Below are positions 15,286 through 24,030 of a stretch of 64,000 bases of DNA, piece by piece. The first letter of the stretch is position 1, and each line of letters opens with the position of its first letter. The DNA is from Actinobacteria bacterium UBA2272 (GTDB taxonomy: Bacteria > Actinomycetota > Coriobacteriia > Anaerosomatales > Anaerosomataceae): NCBI GenBank assembly GCA_002347725.1, contig DDXA01000004.1, positions 310,001-374,000 of the forward strand. The letters are read 5' to 3'. The notes beneath the pieces were generated by a model. The model was not told where the DNA came from. It searched no databases and saw only the letters and a list, made by a program, of their open reading frames with translations. Position numbers and translations under genes: made by a program.

Positions 15286-16509
15286 CTAGAGCGGAATCGT
15301 CCCCCGCACACTGCAGCCACTGCCCGGCCCGGATGTGATCGATAGAGCGCCACCCGCCGACCTCATCCGTTCGGCGAGGCTCTTCAGTCCGACGGTCGAA
15401 CCGGTCTCGCTCGCCGCGGTGGCTGCACGGACGTCGAACCCGCAGCCGTCGTCCTCGACGAGCACCACCACCGAATCACCAGCGTACTCCAGAGTCACCA
15501 CGATCGTGGACGCCTTGGCATGCTTGACCGCATTGGTCACCGCCTCGCGCGCCACCCGGTACAGACATGCCTCACTCTCGGCCGGAAGCGAGCACACCTC
15601 GCCGCGCACATCGAGCCGCGCGTGTAGACCATCCCCCGCGGTGATGTGCTGCAGCCAGTACTCGATCGCGCCGTTCAAGCCGAGCTTCTGCAGGTTCGCG
15701 GGACGCAGGTCGTAGATGTAGCGCCGAAGTTCCCCCATGCTGTTCTCGAGCAGACACTGGAGCTCATCAAGCCGATCGGCCACGGCCGCAGGATCGCGGT
15801 GCACCTGCTTCTTACACACCTCAAGGCCGAGGGAGATCGAGAAGAGAGACTGCGCTATCCCGTCGTGCATCTCGCGCGCTATGCGCTCGCGCTCGCTGGC
15901 AAGGAGCGACCAGCGGCTCTCCTCGGCCAACCGCGCGTTGGCTATGGACGCCGCTGCGAACGCGCCCAGTATGGACAGGAACGCGGTGTGCTCCTGCCTG
16001 AGAGCGTGATCGGTCGCATTGATCGCGACCAGGATGCCGAGGGCCTGGTCGTGGACGCGCACGGGCACGGCGAGCAGCCACGCTCCCTGCCCCTGATCCA
16101 CATGGAAGCAGGGTCGTCCTTCGGTGAAGGTGTCGTCCACGATGTCGCCGAGCTGCCCGCCCCACCACTCCTCGGTGTACATGTCTCGGGCGCCCCGCAC
16201 CACGAGCGTGGAGGGATCGAGGGTCAGTCCCTCGGCATACTCATCGATCAGGCAGATGACGACCTTCTCGGTTCCGGTGAAACGCTTGGCAGACTCCACG
16301 ATGATGTCGAGGACCTCGTGGACGCTGCGCGCCGCGGAGATGGCCGCCGCCACGATATCGAGCGCCGTGATGAGCGCGGCCTGGCCCTGGGCGGGCGGGG
16401 GCACGAGTTCTGTCTCGCGGACACGGGGACGGAACAGTCCCCGCGTGCGGCCGCTCCTGCCATCTGAACTCGCCCCTCGCACGACTGCCCCTTGTCGCGG
16501 TGATATCAC
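15286..16509 (-). CDS. GAF-domain sensor histidine kinase (HisKA_3, NarX/LiaS type)
   Basis: The protein has 407 residues and no membrane segment. The first ~40 residues are basic and disordered. A GAF domain spans about 45-205, then the dimerisation/phosphoacceptor helix REMHDGIAQSLFSISLGLE (His near 225). The HATPase domain follows, with REAVTNAVKHAKAS, DDGCGFD and GLKSLAERM. It would phosphorylate the NarL-type regulator encoded next. A soluble GAF sensor suggests detection of a small internal ligand or redox signal. GTG 16509 directly follows the stop of the upstream ATPase gene, so this kinase pair may be cotranscribed with the Fe-S ATPase operon. Confidence 0.9.
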   Translation of the reverse strand: MISPRQGAVVRGASSDGRSGRTRGLFRPRVRETELVPPPAQGQAALITALDIVAAAISAARSVHEVLDIIVESAKRFTGTEKVVICLIDEYAEGLTLDPSTLVVRGARDMYTEEWWGGQLGDIVDDTFTEGRPCFHVDQGQGAWLLAVPVRVHDQALGILVAINATDHALRQEHTAFLSILGAFAAASIANARLAEESRWSLLASERERIAREMHDGIAQSLFSISLGLEVCKKQVHRDPAAVADRLDELQCLLENSMGELRRYIYDLRPANLQKLGLNGAIEYWLQHITAGDGLHARLDVRGEVCSLPAESEACLYRVAREAVTNAVKHAKASTIVVTLEYAGDSVVVLVEDDGCGFDVRAATAASETGSTVGLKSLAERMRSAGGALSITSGPGSGCSVRGTIPL

Positions 16510-17436
16510 TTACTGATGGTTCCCTGTCGGGGCCACCGCCAACACGACCTCTCGCACTGCCTGCCACACCGCGCGTGCCGCATCGAATCCCGGGCCGGCA
16601 GCGGCAGTCGCGTCCGCACCCTCGGCCAGTCCGGCAAGAAGGTCGGCGAGCGCGGGGTCGAACGGGACCTCTCCGAGCAGCTCGAGCCCCTCGGCGGCGA
16701 CGCGGTCACGGATCCGACTCGCGCCCGTGGCGGACAGATCGGCCTTGTTCAGGACCACCGCCGTCCGAACGCCGAGCCGACGGGCAAGCGCCACCAGCCG
16801 CACGAGGTCGTGCTCGCCGGAAACGGTCGGCTCGGTGACCGCCACGAGCAGATCGGCGTTGGTGATCGACGCGATGGCGGGGCAGCCCACGCCCGGCGGG
16901 CCGTCGATAAGCATCAGCTCCGACCGCCGGGACTCGGCGAGTTCCCGCGCCCGTGCCCTGACCTCGGTCACAAGCTTGCCCGAAAGGTCTTCGCCCGGGA
17001 GCAGCTGGCCGAAGGCCATAGATCCCACAACGGTCTCGGCCGAGAACACCTCGCCCGCCGGGGACGGCTCCATGCGGATCGCACCGTCGAGGCACTTCGG
17101 CACGCACGCGCCACAACCCTCGCACGCCCACGGATCGACAACGAACGCGTGAGCGCGAAAGAAGTCGTCGCCCGCAGCCAATGCCGAGAAGCGGCAAGCG
17201 GGCTGGCAGGCGCCGCAGCCGCGGCAGACCTCCGCGTCGATCACCGCCTTCGCCCCGCCCGCGAACGGATCGCGTCGCGTGATACGCGCCTTGAGCGCGA
17301 TCGGCAGGTTCGCTGCCTCGACATCGCAGTCGGCGAGCGTGATCCCGCCTGTGACGGCGGCGAGGTGTGCGCCGAGGGCGGCGAGCGTGGTCTTCCCGGT
17401 GCCGCCCTTGCCCGAGGCGAAGACGATCTGCCTCAT
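16510..17436 (-). CDS. MinD-superfamily P-loop ATPase with inserted 2x[4Fe-4S] ferredoxin domain (copy A)
   Basis: The protein has 308 residues. Deviant Walker A is ASGKGGTGKTTLAA at residue 6. Two ferredoxin-type cluster motifs are inserted near 68-125: CRGCGACQPAC and CEGCGACVPKC. LIDGPPGVGCPA carries Walker B, and FDPALADL lies near the end. Such proteins resemble Nbp35/ApbC-like Fe-S carriers and occur in anaerobes next to NifX and DUF5320 genes; their exact function is not established. ATG 17436 overlaps the stop of copy B (ATGA), so the two are translationally coupled and may act as a heterodimer. Confidence 0.9.
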   Translation of the reverse strand: MRQIVFASGKGGTGKTTLAALGAHLAAVTGGITLADCDVEAANLPIALKARITRRDPFAGGAKAVIDAEVCRGCGACQPACRFSALAAGDDFFRAHAFVVDPWACEGCGACVPKCLDGAIRMEPSPAGEVFSAETVVGSMAFGQLLPGEDLSGKLVTEVRARARELAESRRSELMLIDGPPGVGCPAIASITNADLLVAVTEPTVSGEHDLVRLVALARRLGVRTAVVLNKADLSATGASRIRDRVAAEGLELLGEVPFDPALADLLAGLAEGADATAAAGPGFDAARAVWQAVREVVLAVAPTGNHQ

Positions 17437-18356
17437 CGTGCACCATCTTCGGCGGCCAGAGCGAGCACGGATCTCCACAGCTCGCCGAACCACGCTGCGC
17501 CATCGGGATGCTCGTCGATGACGAGCCTTCCTTCGGCATAGACCTCGGCGATGCGCCGGTCGAAGGGGATGCGCGCGATCACGGGGATCGCTTCCCGGAC
17601 GCAGTACGCGGCGATGTCCGCTCCGCCCGTACCGTCGCGGTTGAGCACCACCCCCATCGGCAGACCCATCTCACGCCCGAGGCCGACCGCGAGCTCGAGG
17701 TCGTGCAGGCCGAACGGCGTCGGCTCGGTCACGAGCACGAGCACATCGGCGTCGCGGATGGCGGCCACGGCCGCGCATGCGACCCCCGGCGGCGCGTCCA
17801 GAATGGTGACGGCTCTCGCGAGCACCGTACCGCGCGCCCGGGCCGCCCGGATGACCGCCGGCGTCTTGACCTCACCGATGTCGAGCCGGCCCGTGACGAC
17901 GTCGAGCCCGGCCGGTCCGGTGAGTCCGGGACTGATGCGGCCCCACTCCACATCACCGACCCTGCGAGACTGCTCCGCTATCGAGTGCGGCGCGCACACG
18001 CCAACACACGCCCCGCACCCGTGACACAGCTCGGGAAAGACCATGACCTGTCCGCCGAGGATGCGCAGCGCGCCGTAGGCGCACACGTCGCGGCACGCGC
18101 CACACAGCACGCACGACGACGCGTCGATGACCGGCAGCATCACCTCGACCGGCGCGGTATCCGACGAGGCCGGCGCCAGGAACAGGGCGTCGTTGGGCGC
18201 ATCCGCATCGCAGTCGATGAGAGCGGCCGGCGTTCCGCCCCGCGAGGCCGCAAGCGCCAGGCTTGTCGCAACGAGCGTCTTGCCAGTCCCACCCTTGCCC
18301 GATGCGACGGCCACCGTCAGACACGCGGGCCGTGGCAGTGCGAGCGGCGTCGACAC
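17433..18356 (-). CDS. MinD-superfamily P-loop ATPase with inserted 2x[4Fe-4S] ferredoxin domain (copy B)
   Basis: The protein has 307 residues and the same architecture as copy A. Walker A is ASGKGGTGKTLVAT near residue 18. Cluster motifs are CVLCGACRDVC and CHGCGACVGVC. ILDAPPGVACAA carries Walker B. The two copies differ clearly in sequence, so the duplication is old; paired copies are typical of this family. The start is GTG 18356, four bases past the NifX-like gene. The ribosome site is poor, so coupling to the upstream gene is likely. Confidence 0.9.
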   Translation of the reverse strand: MSTPLALPRPACLTVAVASGKGGTGKTLVATSLALAASRGGTPAALIDCDADAPNDALFLAPASSDTAPVEVMLPVIDASSCVLCGACRDVCAYGALRILGGQVMVFPELCHGCGACVGVCAPHSIAEQSRRVGDVEWGRISPGLTGPAGLDVVTGRLDIGEVKTPAVIRAARARGTVLARAVTILDAPPGVACAAVAAIRDADVLVLVTEPTPFGLHDLELAVGLGREMGLPMGVVLNRDGTGGADIAAYCVREAIPVIARIPFDRRIAEVYAEGRLVIDEHPDGAAWFGELWRSVLALAAEDGAR

Positions 18357-18359
18357 GGA

Positions 18360-18743
18360 CTAGTGACCGCCGCAGACGTACGCCGGATCGATGATCTCGA
18401 CCTCGCCTGCCACGAGCGCCGCAACCGCATCACCGACGATCGGGATCGCATCGTCGAAGTACACGGTGATGCCGGCGGCGTCGAAACCCGCGAGTGGCCG
18501 CGCGCCGATCCCCGCGACGATGAGCGCGTTGACGCCGTGGGACGCCAACAGGTTCACCGGACGCAAGCAGCCGCCCTCTTCATGCGGCGGATTGTCGACC
18601 ACACGCGTGCCGACGATCGCCCCATCGGCGATCTCCACTATCGTGAAACAGTCACACCGACCGAAGTGCCCGGAGCGCTCGGTGTCCATCCCGCCCTCGC
18701 CGATAGAGGGTACCGCCAGTACGATCCGTCCGTTCTCAGCCAC
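18360..18743 (-). CDS. NifX/NafY-type iron-molybdenum cofactor-binding family protein (copy 1)
   Basis: The protein has 127 residues and is a single RNase-H-like NifX domain: RIVLAVPS, RSGHFGRCDCFTIVEI, ALIVAGIGARPLAGFDAAGI. The C-terminus PAYVCGGH and internal cysteines and histidines (GHFGRCDCF, EEGGC) offer metal or cluster ligands. GTG 18743 is preferred over the earlier ATG 18782 because GGAAGGG lies 8 nt upstream and homology starts there. No nitrogenase genes are visible, so a role in general Fe-S or metal-cluster trafficking with the two ATPases is more likely. Confidence 0.85.
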   Translation of the reverse strand: MAENGRIVLAVPSIGEGGMDTERSGHFGRCDCFTIVEIADGAIVGTRVVDNPPHEEGGCLRPVNLLASHGVNALIVAGIGARPLAGFDAAGITVYFDDAIPIVGDAVAALVAGEVEIIDPAYVCGGH

Positions 18744-18833
18744 GTTCTTGCCCTTCCCTCCGAGACTCACTCTCCTGGCCATACGAACATACGAGCGCCG
18801 ACCGCGCGCGATCCGCGCCACCACGGCGTCGCA

Positions 18834-19193
18834 TCAACCACTGTGCGCTTCTCCTGCCTCGTCCAACGCGCCGAGGTCTCCTGCGGCGAACGCGACGAGC
18901 GCGGCGCGCACCGTCATGCCGGCACCGTCGTACCCGGGAATCCCGGCCGCTCCGAGTGCGGAGAAGGCTTTCGGGCCGAGGTGTCCGGTGATGACCGCCG
19001 CCACGCCCTGCTCGGAGATGAGTTCGGCCGACGCGATACCCGCACCCTGGAGCGCGTTACGGTTTGCGGCGTTGTCGATCGCCTCGAGACCGTCTCTATC
19101 GGTGTCGGCGACAACGAACCACATCGCCCTGCCGAAGTGCTCGTCAACCCGGTCGTCGAGCGTCGGGCCGAGTGAGGATACGGCGACTCTCAT
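18834..19193 (-). CDS. NifX/NafY-type iron-molybdenum cofactor-binding family protein (copy 2)
   Basis: This is a 119-residue NifX domain: MRVAVSSLGPTLDDRVDEHFGRAMWFVVAD, then ELISEQGVAAVITGHLGPKAFSAL, quoted here in family blocks. The conserved HFGR is kept, but it has no cysteines near the putative site, unlike copy 1. ATG 19193 has GGGGG at 8 nt and overlaps the DUF5320 stop by 4 nt (ATGA). The 90 nt between the two NifX genes hold no other gene. Confidence 0.86.
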   Translation of the reverse strand: MRVAVSSLGPTLDDRVDEHFGRAMWFVVADTDRDGLEAIDNAANRNALQGAGIASAELISEQGVAAVITGHLGPKAFSALGAAGIPGYDGAGMTVRAALVAFAAGDLGALDEAGEAHSG

Positions 19194-19393
19194 CGGCGCC
19201 ACCCCCGGCTCTTTCCAAGACCCAGCCCGCGAATGCTGCGCCCGAATCCAGGACCAGCTCCGCGAGTACCGCGACGGTGCAGCAGCCCACGGCCGAACTC
19301 ACCGAGAGCAGTGACGTCCTCGGCGCACTCGCCACGTCCTCCACCCGTTAGTGGACCGCGTCCTTCCGGTCCCGTTCCATCATGTCCTGGCAT
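19190..19393 (-). CDS. DUF5320 family small protein
   Basis: This 67-residue protein opens with MPGHDGTGPEGRGPLTGGGRG, the hallmark of DUF5320 proteins: glycine-rich, small and found beside NifX and MinD-like Fe-S ATPases in anaerobes. Function is unknown; the glycine-rich head may bind a metal cluster or a partner. GGGGG lies about 11 nt before the ATG. It overlaps the next gene by 4 nt. A competing reading in another frame of the same strand (19144-19344) lacks any family match. Confidence 0.82.
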   Translation of the reverse strand: MPGHDGTGPEGRGPLTGGGRGECAEDVTALGEFGRGLLHRRGTRGAGPGFGRSIRGLGLGKSRGWRR

Positions 19394-19424
19394 CGATATG
19401 ACCCCCTACTCGAGTACAGTCGTC

Positions 19425-19844
19425 TCACACATGCGGAACCTGCTCCATGCCCGCCCGGATCAGCCGGTCGAGCGCGTCGCGACGAACGGCGAGATGCTCC
19501 ATCCAGTGCGCCAATAGCGCGCGCCCCTCGTCGGTGAGGCGATACTCCCGGCGCTGCGGCCCGGCCCCGCTCTCCTGCCAGCTGGAGGTGACGACACCCT
19601 CGACTTCCAGTCGACGGAGCAGCCGGTACAGGCCGCCCGTGTCGGGCACGACGTCTCCGCCCGTCATCTCCTCTATCGCCCGCACGAGATCGTATCCGTG
19701 TGCTTCCGAGCGAGCGAGCGCTATGAGGAGCGCAGGCTCGAGGAGAGCGCCGCGCCCTCTGCCGAGTTGCCGCTGCGTACCGTCCGCCGCCTGGCAGCAG
19801 CGTCGTCGCGGCCGCGAGGTGTTCCCGGGATCTGACTCGTACAC
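19425..19844 (-). CDS. PadR-family transcriptional regulator
   Basis: The protein has 139 residues. The winged helix of PadR runs from about residue 35: LLEPALLIALARSEAHGYDL, PDTGGLYRLLRRLEVEGVV and REYRLTDEGRALLAHW. A basic, cysteine-containing N-terminus (PRRRCCQ near 12) could sense metal or redox. The GTG start 19844 follows GAGGT. It lies 31 nt before the DUF5320 gene on the same strand and is probably the first gene and autoregulator of the NifX / Fe-S ATPase operon. Confidence 0.88.
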   Translation of the reverse strand: MYESDPGNTSRPRRRCCQAADGTQRQLGRGRGALLEPALLIALARSEAHGYDLVRAIEEMTGGDVVPDTGGLYRLLRRLEVEGVVTSSWQESGAGPQRREYRLTDEGRALLAHWMEHLAVRRDALDRLIRAGMEQVPHV

Positions 19845-19867
19845 GTGACCTCACCTTCCTCGGACAC

Positions 19868-19886
19868 TATATGTATAAGACATATA
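19868..19886 (-). promoter_or_regulatory. PadR operator-like dyad and promoter
   Basis: A perfect 7-5-7 inverted repeat, TATATGT-N5-ACATATA, lies 24 nt upstream of the padR start. It is embedded in the most AT-rich stretch of the neighbourhood. PadR proteins commonly bind ATGT-N-ACAT-type dyads over their own promoter, so this is the likely operator. TATACAT on the minus strand can serve as -10. Confidence 0.65.
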
Positions 19887-19968
19887 TGTGACGAGTGCAA
19901 GCGGCACCATCACAAGAGGCGCCACCCGGACCGGATGGCGCCTCGCTTCATGCTCGATGGGGGCTCTG

Positions 19969-21981
19969 CTACGCGGGCGCCGCCGAATCACTGACATCGG
20001 CGGGCTTGACGTCCACGATCGGACGATCGTCGAACGGCTCGGCCGGCGTCGCCTCGGCGGCAACCAGTTCCTCATCCGGTGGATTCTCGGCGGCCTCGGC
20101 CTCGCGCTGTTTCTCCGCCTCGAGGTGCTCGGCCCACCGGCCGTCGAGCAACGCCGCCAGCTCTTCCTTGTCTATCGTCTCACGCTCGACGAGGACCGAC
20201 GCCATCAGATCGAGCAGCTCACGGCGCTCGGTCAGGATGCGATACGCGGTCTCGTATGCTTCGTCGATCAACCGGCGGATCTCCTTGTCGATCTCGAAGG
20301 CGATCTCCTGGCTGTAGTTGGGCGTGGCCGAGAAGTCGCGGCCTAGGAAGACCTCGTGTTGCCCGTCACCGAGCGTCATCGGGCCGAGCTTGTCGCTCAT
20401 CCCGTACTGCGTGACCATCTGACGGGCAAGCTTGGTCGCCCGCTCGATATCGTTGCTCGCGCCCGTGGTGATGTCGCCGAGCGTGATCGCTTCGGCCACC
20501 CGACCGCCGAGCATCATCGCGATCTCGTCGAGCATCTCTCCACGCGCAGAGAGGAACTTGTCCTCTACGGGAAGGGCCAGCGTATAGCCGAGCGCCCTGC
20601 CGCGGCTGATGATGCTGATCTTGTGGATCGGGTCGGTGTTGGGAAGCACGTGCCCCACGAGCGCGTGACCGGATTCGTGGTACGCGATGATGCGCTTCTC
20701 CTTCTCGGAGATGATGCGGCTCCGCTTCTCGGGGCCGGCGATGACGCGCTCGATAGCCTCCTCGAGCTCGACCATCTCGACTTCCTTCTTGCCGTGCCGG
20801 GCCGAGAGCAGCGCGGCCTCGTTGACGAGGTTGGCAAGGTCGGCGCCGGTGAAGCCCGGCGTTCTCCGCGCGAGCACCTCGAGCTCGATGTTCTCGCCGA
20901 GCGGCTTGCCCCGCGTGTGGATCTTCAGTATCTCGGCGCGCCCCTTGAGATCCGGGCGATCGACGAGGATCTGACGGTCGAACCTGCCGGGGCGCAGCAA
21001 CGCTGCGTCCAGCACGTCCGGCCGGTTGGTGGCGGCCATGATGATGACGTTGTCCTTGATGTCGAAGCCGTCCATCTCGACGAGGAGCTGGTTGAGCGTC
21101 TGCTCGCGCTCGTCGTGCCCCCCGCCGAGGCCCGCGCCACGCATCCGGCCGACAGCGTCGAGCTCGTCGATGAAGACGATGCACGGGCTCGCGGCCTTCG
21201 CCTGCTCGAACAGGTCGCGCACGCGGCTCGCGCCGACACCGACGAACATCTCGACGAAGTCCGAGCCGGAGATGGTGAAGAAGGGTACGCCGGCCTCACC
21301 GGCGACCGCGCGTGCGAGCAGCGTCTTTCCGGTACCCGGAGGGCCGACGAGGAGCACGCCCTTGGGGATCTTGGCACCGAGCGCCTGGAACTTGCCGGGG
21401 TTGGCGAGGAACTCCTTGATCTCCTCGAGCTCCTCGACCGCCTCGTCGGCGCCGGCAACGTCCTTGAACGTGATCCGCGGCTGGTCGCGCGTGATGCGCT
21501 TCGCCCGGCTCTTGCCGAACGACATCACCTTGGAGTTGCCGCCCTGCATCTGGTTGATGAGCCAGAACATCACAACCACGATGATCACGACCGGCACGAA
21601 CGAGGCAAGCAGGCTGAGCCACGCACCGCTGTCCCGCATGTCGACCTTCACGCCGCCAGAGACCGGATACTCGGCAAGCAGGGCATCGAGCGCCGCGTTG
21701 TCGAGGTACGTCGTGGTGAACTCCTGTGGCTCGTCGGCTTCGGCCGCCGCGTCATCAGGGTAGTAGGTGCCCTTGACCTCCTGCGTGCGTGGATAGACCT
21801 CCACGGTCACGACGCGCTCGTCGGCCAGCGCCTGCGTGAACGCCGAGCTGTCAAGCTCGGTGATGGCGCCTTCAGGCTGCAGTGTGTTGGCCAGGAACAG
21901 CAGGCCCAGCACGATGAAGAGCAGGTAGAGGAGCGCGGTCCTCAGATTGCGGTTCACTCGTTTCGACTCCTTGTCCGCCAT
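19969..21981 (-). CDS. ftsH: ATP-dependent zinc metalloprotease FtsH
   Basis: The membrane AAA+ protease degrades misfolded membrane proteins and regulatory substrates. The protein has 670 residues. Two membrane helices (about 14-33 and 122-143) flank an extracytoplasmic domain. The AAA module has GPPGTGKTLLARAVAGEAG, the Walker B FIDELDAVGR and the SRH region. The zinc protease motif is HESGH. The C-terminal ~60 residues are acidic and Ala-rich. The start overlaps the hpt stop by one base, giving the conserved tilS-hpt-ftsH order. Confidence 0.98.
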   Translation of the reverse strand: MADKESKRVNRNLRTALLYLLFIVLGLLFLANTLQPEGAITELDSSAFTQALADERVVTVEVYPRTQEVKGTYYPDDAAAEADEPQEFTTTYLDNAALDALLAEYPVSGGVKVDMRDSGAWLSLLASFVPVVIIVVVMFWLINQMQGGNSKVMSFGKSRAKRITRDQPRITFKDVAGADEAVEELEEIKEFLANPGKFQALGAKIPKGVLLVGPPGTGKTLLARAVAGEAGVPFFTISGSDFVEMFVGVGASRVRDLFEQAKAASPCIVFIDELDAVGRMRGAGLGGGHDEREQTLNQLLVEMDGFDIKDNVIIMAATNRPDVLDAALLRPGRFDRQILVDRPDLKGRAEILKIHTRGKPLGENIELEVLARRTPGFTGADLANLVNEAALLSARHGKKEVEMVELEEAIERVIAGPEKRSRIISEKEKRIIAYHESGHALVGHVLPNTDPIHKISIISRGRALGYTLALPVEDKFLSARGEMLDEIAMMLGGRVAEAITLGDITTGASNDIERATKLARQMVTQYGMSDKLGPMTLGDGQHEVFLGRDFSATPNYSQEIAFEIDKEIRRLIDEAYETAYRILTERRELLDLMASVLVERETIDKEELAALLDGRWAEHLEAEKQREAEAAENPPDEELVAAEATPAEPFDDRPIVDVKPADVSDSAAPA

Positions 21982-22532
21982 CAGTCGGCGTAGATCGCAG
22001 GTTTGAGGACGCCGATGTACGGGAGATTCCGGTAGCGCTCGGCGTAGTCAAGTCCGTACCCGACGACGAACTCGTCAGGGACGGAGAATCCAACGTACTT
22101 GCAGTCGATCGGCACCTGCTGCTTACCCTCTTTCTGCAGGAGCGTCACGACTTCGAGGCTTGCGGGCTTGCGGGAGGCAAGGTTGCGGAGCAGGTACTTG
22201 AGCGTGAGGCCCGTGTCGAGGATGTCCTCGATGACGAGAACGTCCCGGCCTTCTATGTCCTCATCGAGGTCCTTGATGATCCGAACCACGCCGGAGGACT
22301 TGGTCGACGAGCCGTAGCTCGAGACAGCCATGAAGTCGATCTCGACCTTGTCGTCGATCGCCCGGGCAAGGTCCGCGACGAACAGCGCGGCGCCGCGGAG
22401 CACGGCGATCAGCAGTACCGGTCTGGCGACAGCGGCATACTCGCGGGCGATCTCCTCACCCAGCTCGCGGATTCGCTCCGCGATCTCGGCCTCACTCAGG
22501 ATCACCCGGTCGATGTCGGCGTGGATGCTCAT
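21981..22532 (-). CDS. hpt: hypoxanthine phosphoribosyltransferase
   Basis: This is a 183-residue purine salvage enzyme that makes IMP/GMP from PRPP. It shows LLIAVLRGAALFVADLAR, the SSYGSSTKSSG loop and the PRPP-binding motif VLVIEDILDTGLTL. The C-terminal FVVGYGLDYAERYRNLPYIG is the purine-binding part. ATG 22532 follows GGAAGGTG. It sits between tilS and ftsH. Confidence 0.97.
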   Translation of the reverse strand: MSIHADIDRVILSEAEIAERIRELGEEIAREYAAVARPVLLIAVLRGAALFVADLARAIDDKVEIDFMAVSSYGSSTKSSGVVRIIKDLDEDIEGRDVLVIEDILDTGLTLKYLLRNLASRKPASLEVVTLLQKEGKQQVPIDCKYVGFSVPDEFVVGYGLDYAERYRNLPYIGVLKPAIYAD

Positions 22533-22581
22533 CGCACCTTCCTCGGTCCGGCCCAGTCGGGGCCACCAGCCGCTCGCCCCG

Positions 22582-23979
22582 TCAGGGGCGTCGCCACGTC
22601 AGTTCCGCCACCCGCTCTGTCGCCGGGGTGACCCGGCACTCCTCGGCAAGCGTAACGCCCGCCAGCCACACGATGCGCTCACCGTCACGCACAACCGGCG
22701 TGACCTGGCGCATCCGCGCAGGGACCTTCGCGTCGATGAGGATGTCGGAGAGCTTCTTGCTGCCCCCGAGCCCCAGCGGACGCATCCGGTCACCGGCCCG
22801 AACAGCGTCGACGACGAGCGGCCAACGCACCGCACCTGCGTCGATCGAGACGGCGTCAGGACCGGGCAACACGCCCCCGGCGGGCAGTTCACGGGCGCCG
22901 ATGGTACCCGATGCACCAAGATCCAGCACGCCCGGGAGTTCGAGCAAGCCGGGTGCCACCGACGAGTCCGAGCCTCCCCTCCGGGAAACTCTGATTGTAT
23001 CGTACTCCGCGTGCGCCCGCAGACCGAGCGGAAGGTCGCGAGCGAAGCCGCCCCCGGTCGCGCTCGTCGCAATGGCCTCCACGTGCTCGAACGGCAGCCG
23101 CGATGCTTCACCGAACATTCCGACGATAGCGTCGCGGACCACCCGGCGAGCGAGCGAGCATGGTAGAGCTGCAAGCGCGCTTCGTTCGAAGACGAGCGCG
23201 TCGCCGTCAACTGCGACCACGCCACGCGCGGCATCGGCACCCAGCTGTGAGAGCAGCGCCTCATCTCCGGCCAGGATCCTCATCGTTCGCTCGGACGTCT
23301 CGGCAAACGACGGATTGCGACGCTCGATCATCGGCAGAAGCTCGTGCCGGAGCCATGCACGCTGCTGGGCGGTGTCCGCGTTCGTCGCGTCCTCGCGCCA
23401 CGTCTGGCCGAGTTCGGTCAGGTATCCGGTCACCGCCGCGCGGCGGGCGTCTATGAGCGGACGCACGATCCGTCCGCGCACCGGCGCGATCGAGGCGAGC
23501 CCGCCGGTACCGGCGCCGGTGATCACGCGCGCCAGGAACGTCTCGAGGCGGTCGTCAGCCGTGTGCGCCACCGCGATGCGACCCGCCTCTCCGGGTACGC
23601 CGAGAGAGGCGCACCATACGTCGAGTTCGTCGTCGGCAAAGCGATACCGTACCCGCCGGCCGGCGTCTTCGAGGTTGAGCCCCTCGGCGCGCGCATAGGC
23701 GGCGACGTCGTAACGAACCGCGCGACACGGCACGCCGAGTGTGGCGCAAAGCGCCGAGACGAACGACTCGTCGCCGTCCGCGTCCTCGGCACGCAGCAGG
23801 TGGTTGACGTGCAGCACCCTCAGACGTCGGGAGCAGTCGCCGAGGTCACCGGCGGCGAGCAGCCGCAGGAGGGCCACCGAGTCGGCGCCGCCACTCACGA
23901 GCACGAGAACGACCGCACCGTCCGGCAGCATCCCATGCTCGGCGACGGTACTGCGCGCGATGTCGGCTAGCTGCTGCAT
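22582..23979 (-). CDS. tilS: tRNA(Ile)-lysidine synthetase
   Basis: TilS puts lysidine on C34 of the tRNA(Ile) with anticodon CAU, changing codon reading from AUG to AUA. The protein has 465 residues. It has the PP-loop VLVSGGADSVALLRLL near residue 25, the LHVNHLLR motif, AVAHTADDRLETFLARVITGAG split across the active site, and the C-terminal TilS domain near 365-450 (GDRMRPLGLGGSKKLSDIL). ATG 23979 fits the family start; no clear ribosome site is seen. Confidence 0.95.
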   Translation of the reverse strand: MQQLADIARSTVAEHGMLPDGAVVLVLVSGGADSVALLRLLAAGDLGDCSRRLRVLHVNHLLRAEDADGDESFVSALCATLGVPCRAVRYDVAAYARAEGLNLEDAGRRVRYRFADDELDVWCASLGVPGEAGRIAVAHTADDRLETFLARVITGAGTGGLASIAPVRGRIVRPLIDARRAAVTGYLTELGQTWREDATNADTAQQRAWLRHELLPMIERRNPSFAETSERTMRILAGDEALLSQLGADAARGVVAVDGDALVFERSALAALPCSLARRVVRDAIVGMFGEASRLPFEHVEAIATSATGGGFARDLPLGLRAHAEYDTIRVSRRGGSDSSVAPGLLELPGVLDLGASGTIGARELPAGGVLPGPDAVSIDAGAVRWPLVVDAVRAGDRMRPLGLGGSKKLSDILIDAKVPARMRQVTPVVRDGERIVWLAGVTLAEECRVTPATERVAELTWRRP

Positions 23980-24030
23980 ACCGCAAGCGTACCCGATGCG
24001 GCGCTCTCCCACCGGCAGACCAGAGGACCC

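Noticed and set aside
17367..19175. 602-codon + strand open frame opposite the Fe-S ATPases
   Set aside because: Arg/His/Asp-rich low-complexity composition typical of antisense reading; the minus-strand genes have clear cluster motifs.
18360..19193. Nitrogenase cofactor operon
   Set aside because: NifX-fold proteins alone are common in anaerobes; no nifHDK, nifE/N or nifB is present in the window.
19144..19344. 66-codon frame overlapping DUF5320 on the same strand
   Set aside because: The DUF5320 frame has a clear family start and ATGA coupling; this alternative has neither.
20356..21993. 545-codon open frame on the + strand opposite ftsH
   Set aside because: It is an antisense shadow produced by GC-rich codon bias; no family match, no ribosome site, and ftsH is certain.
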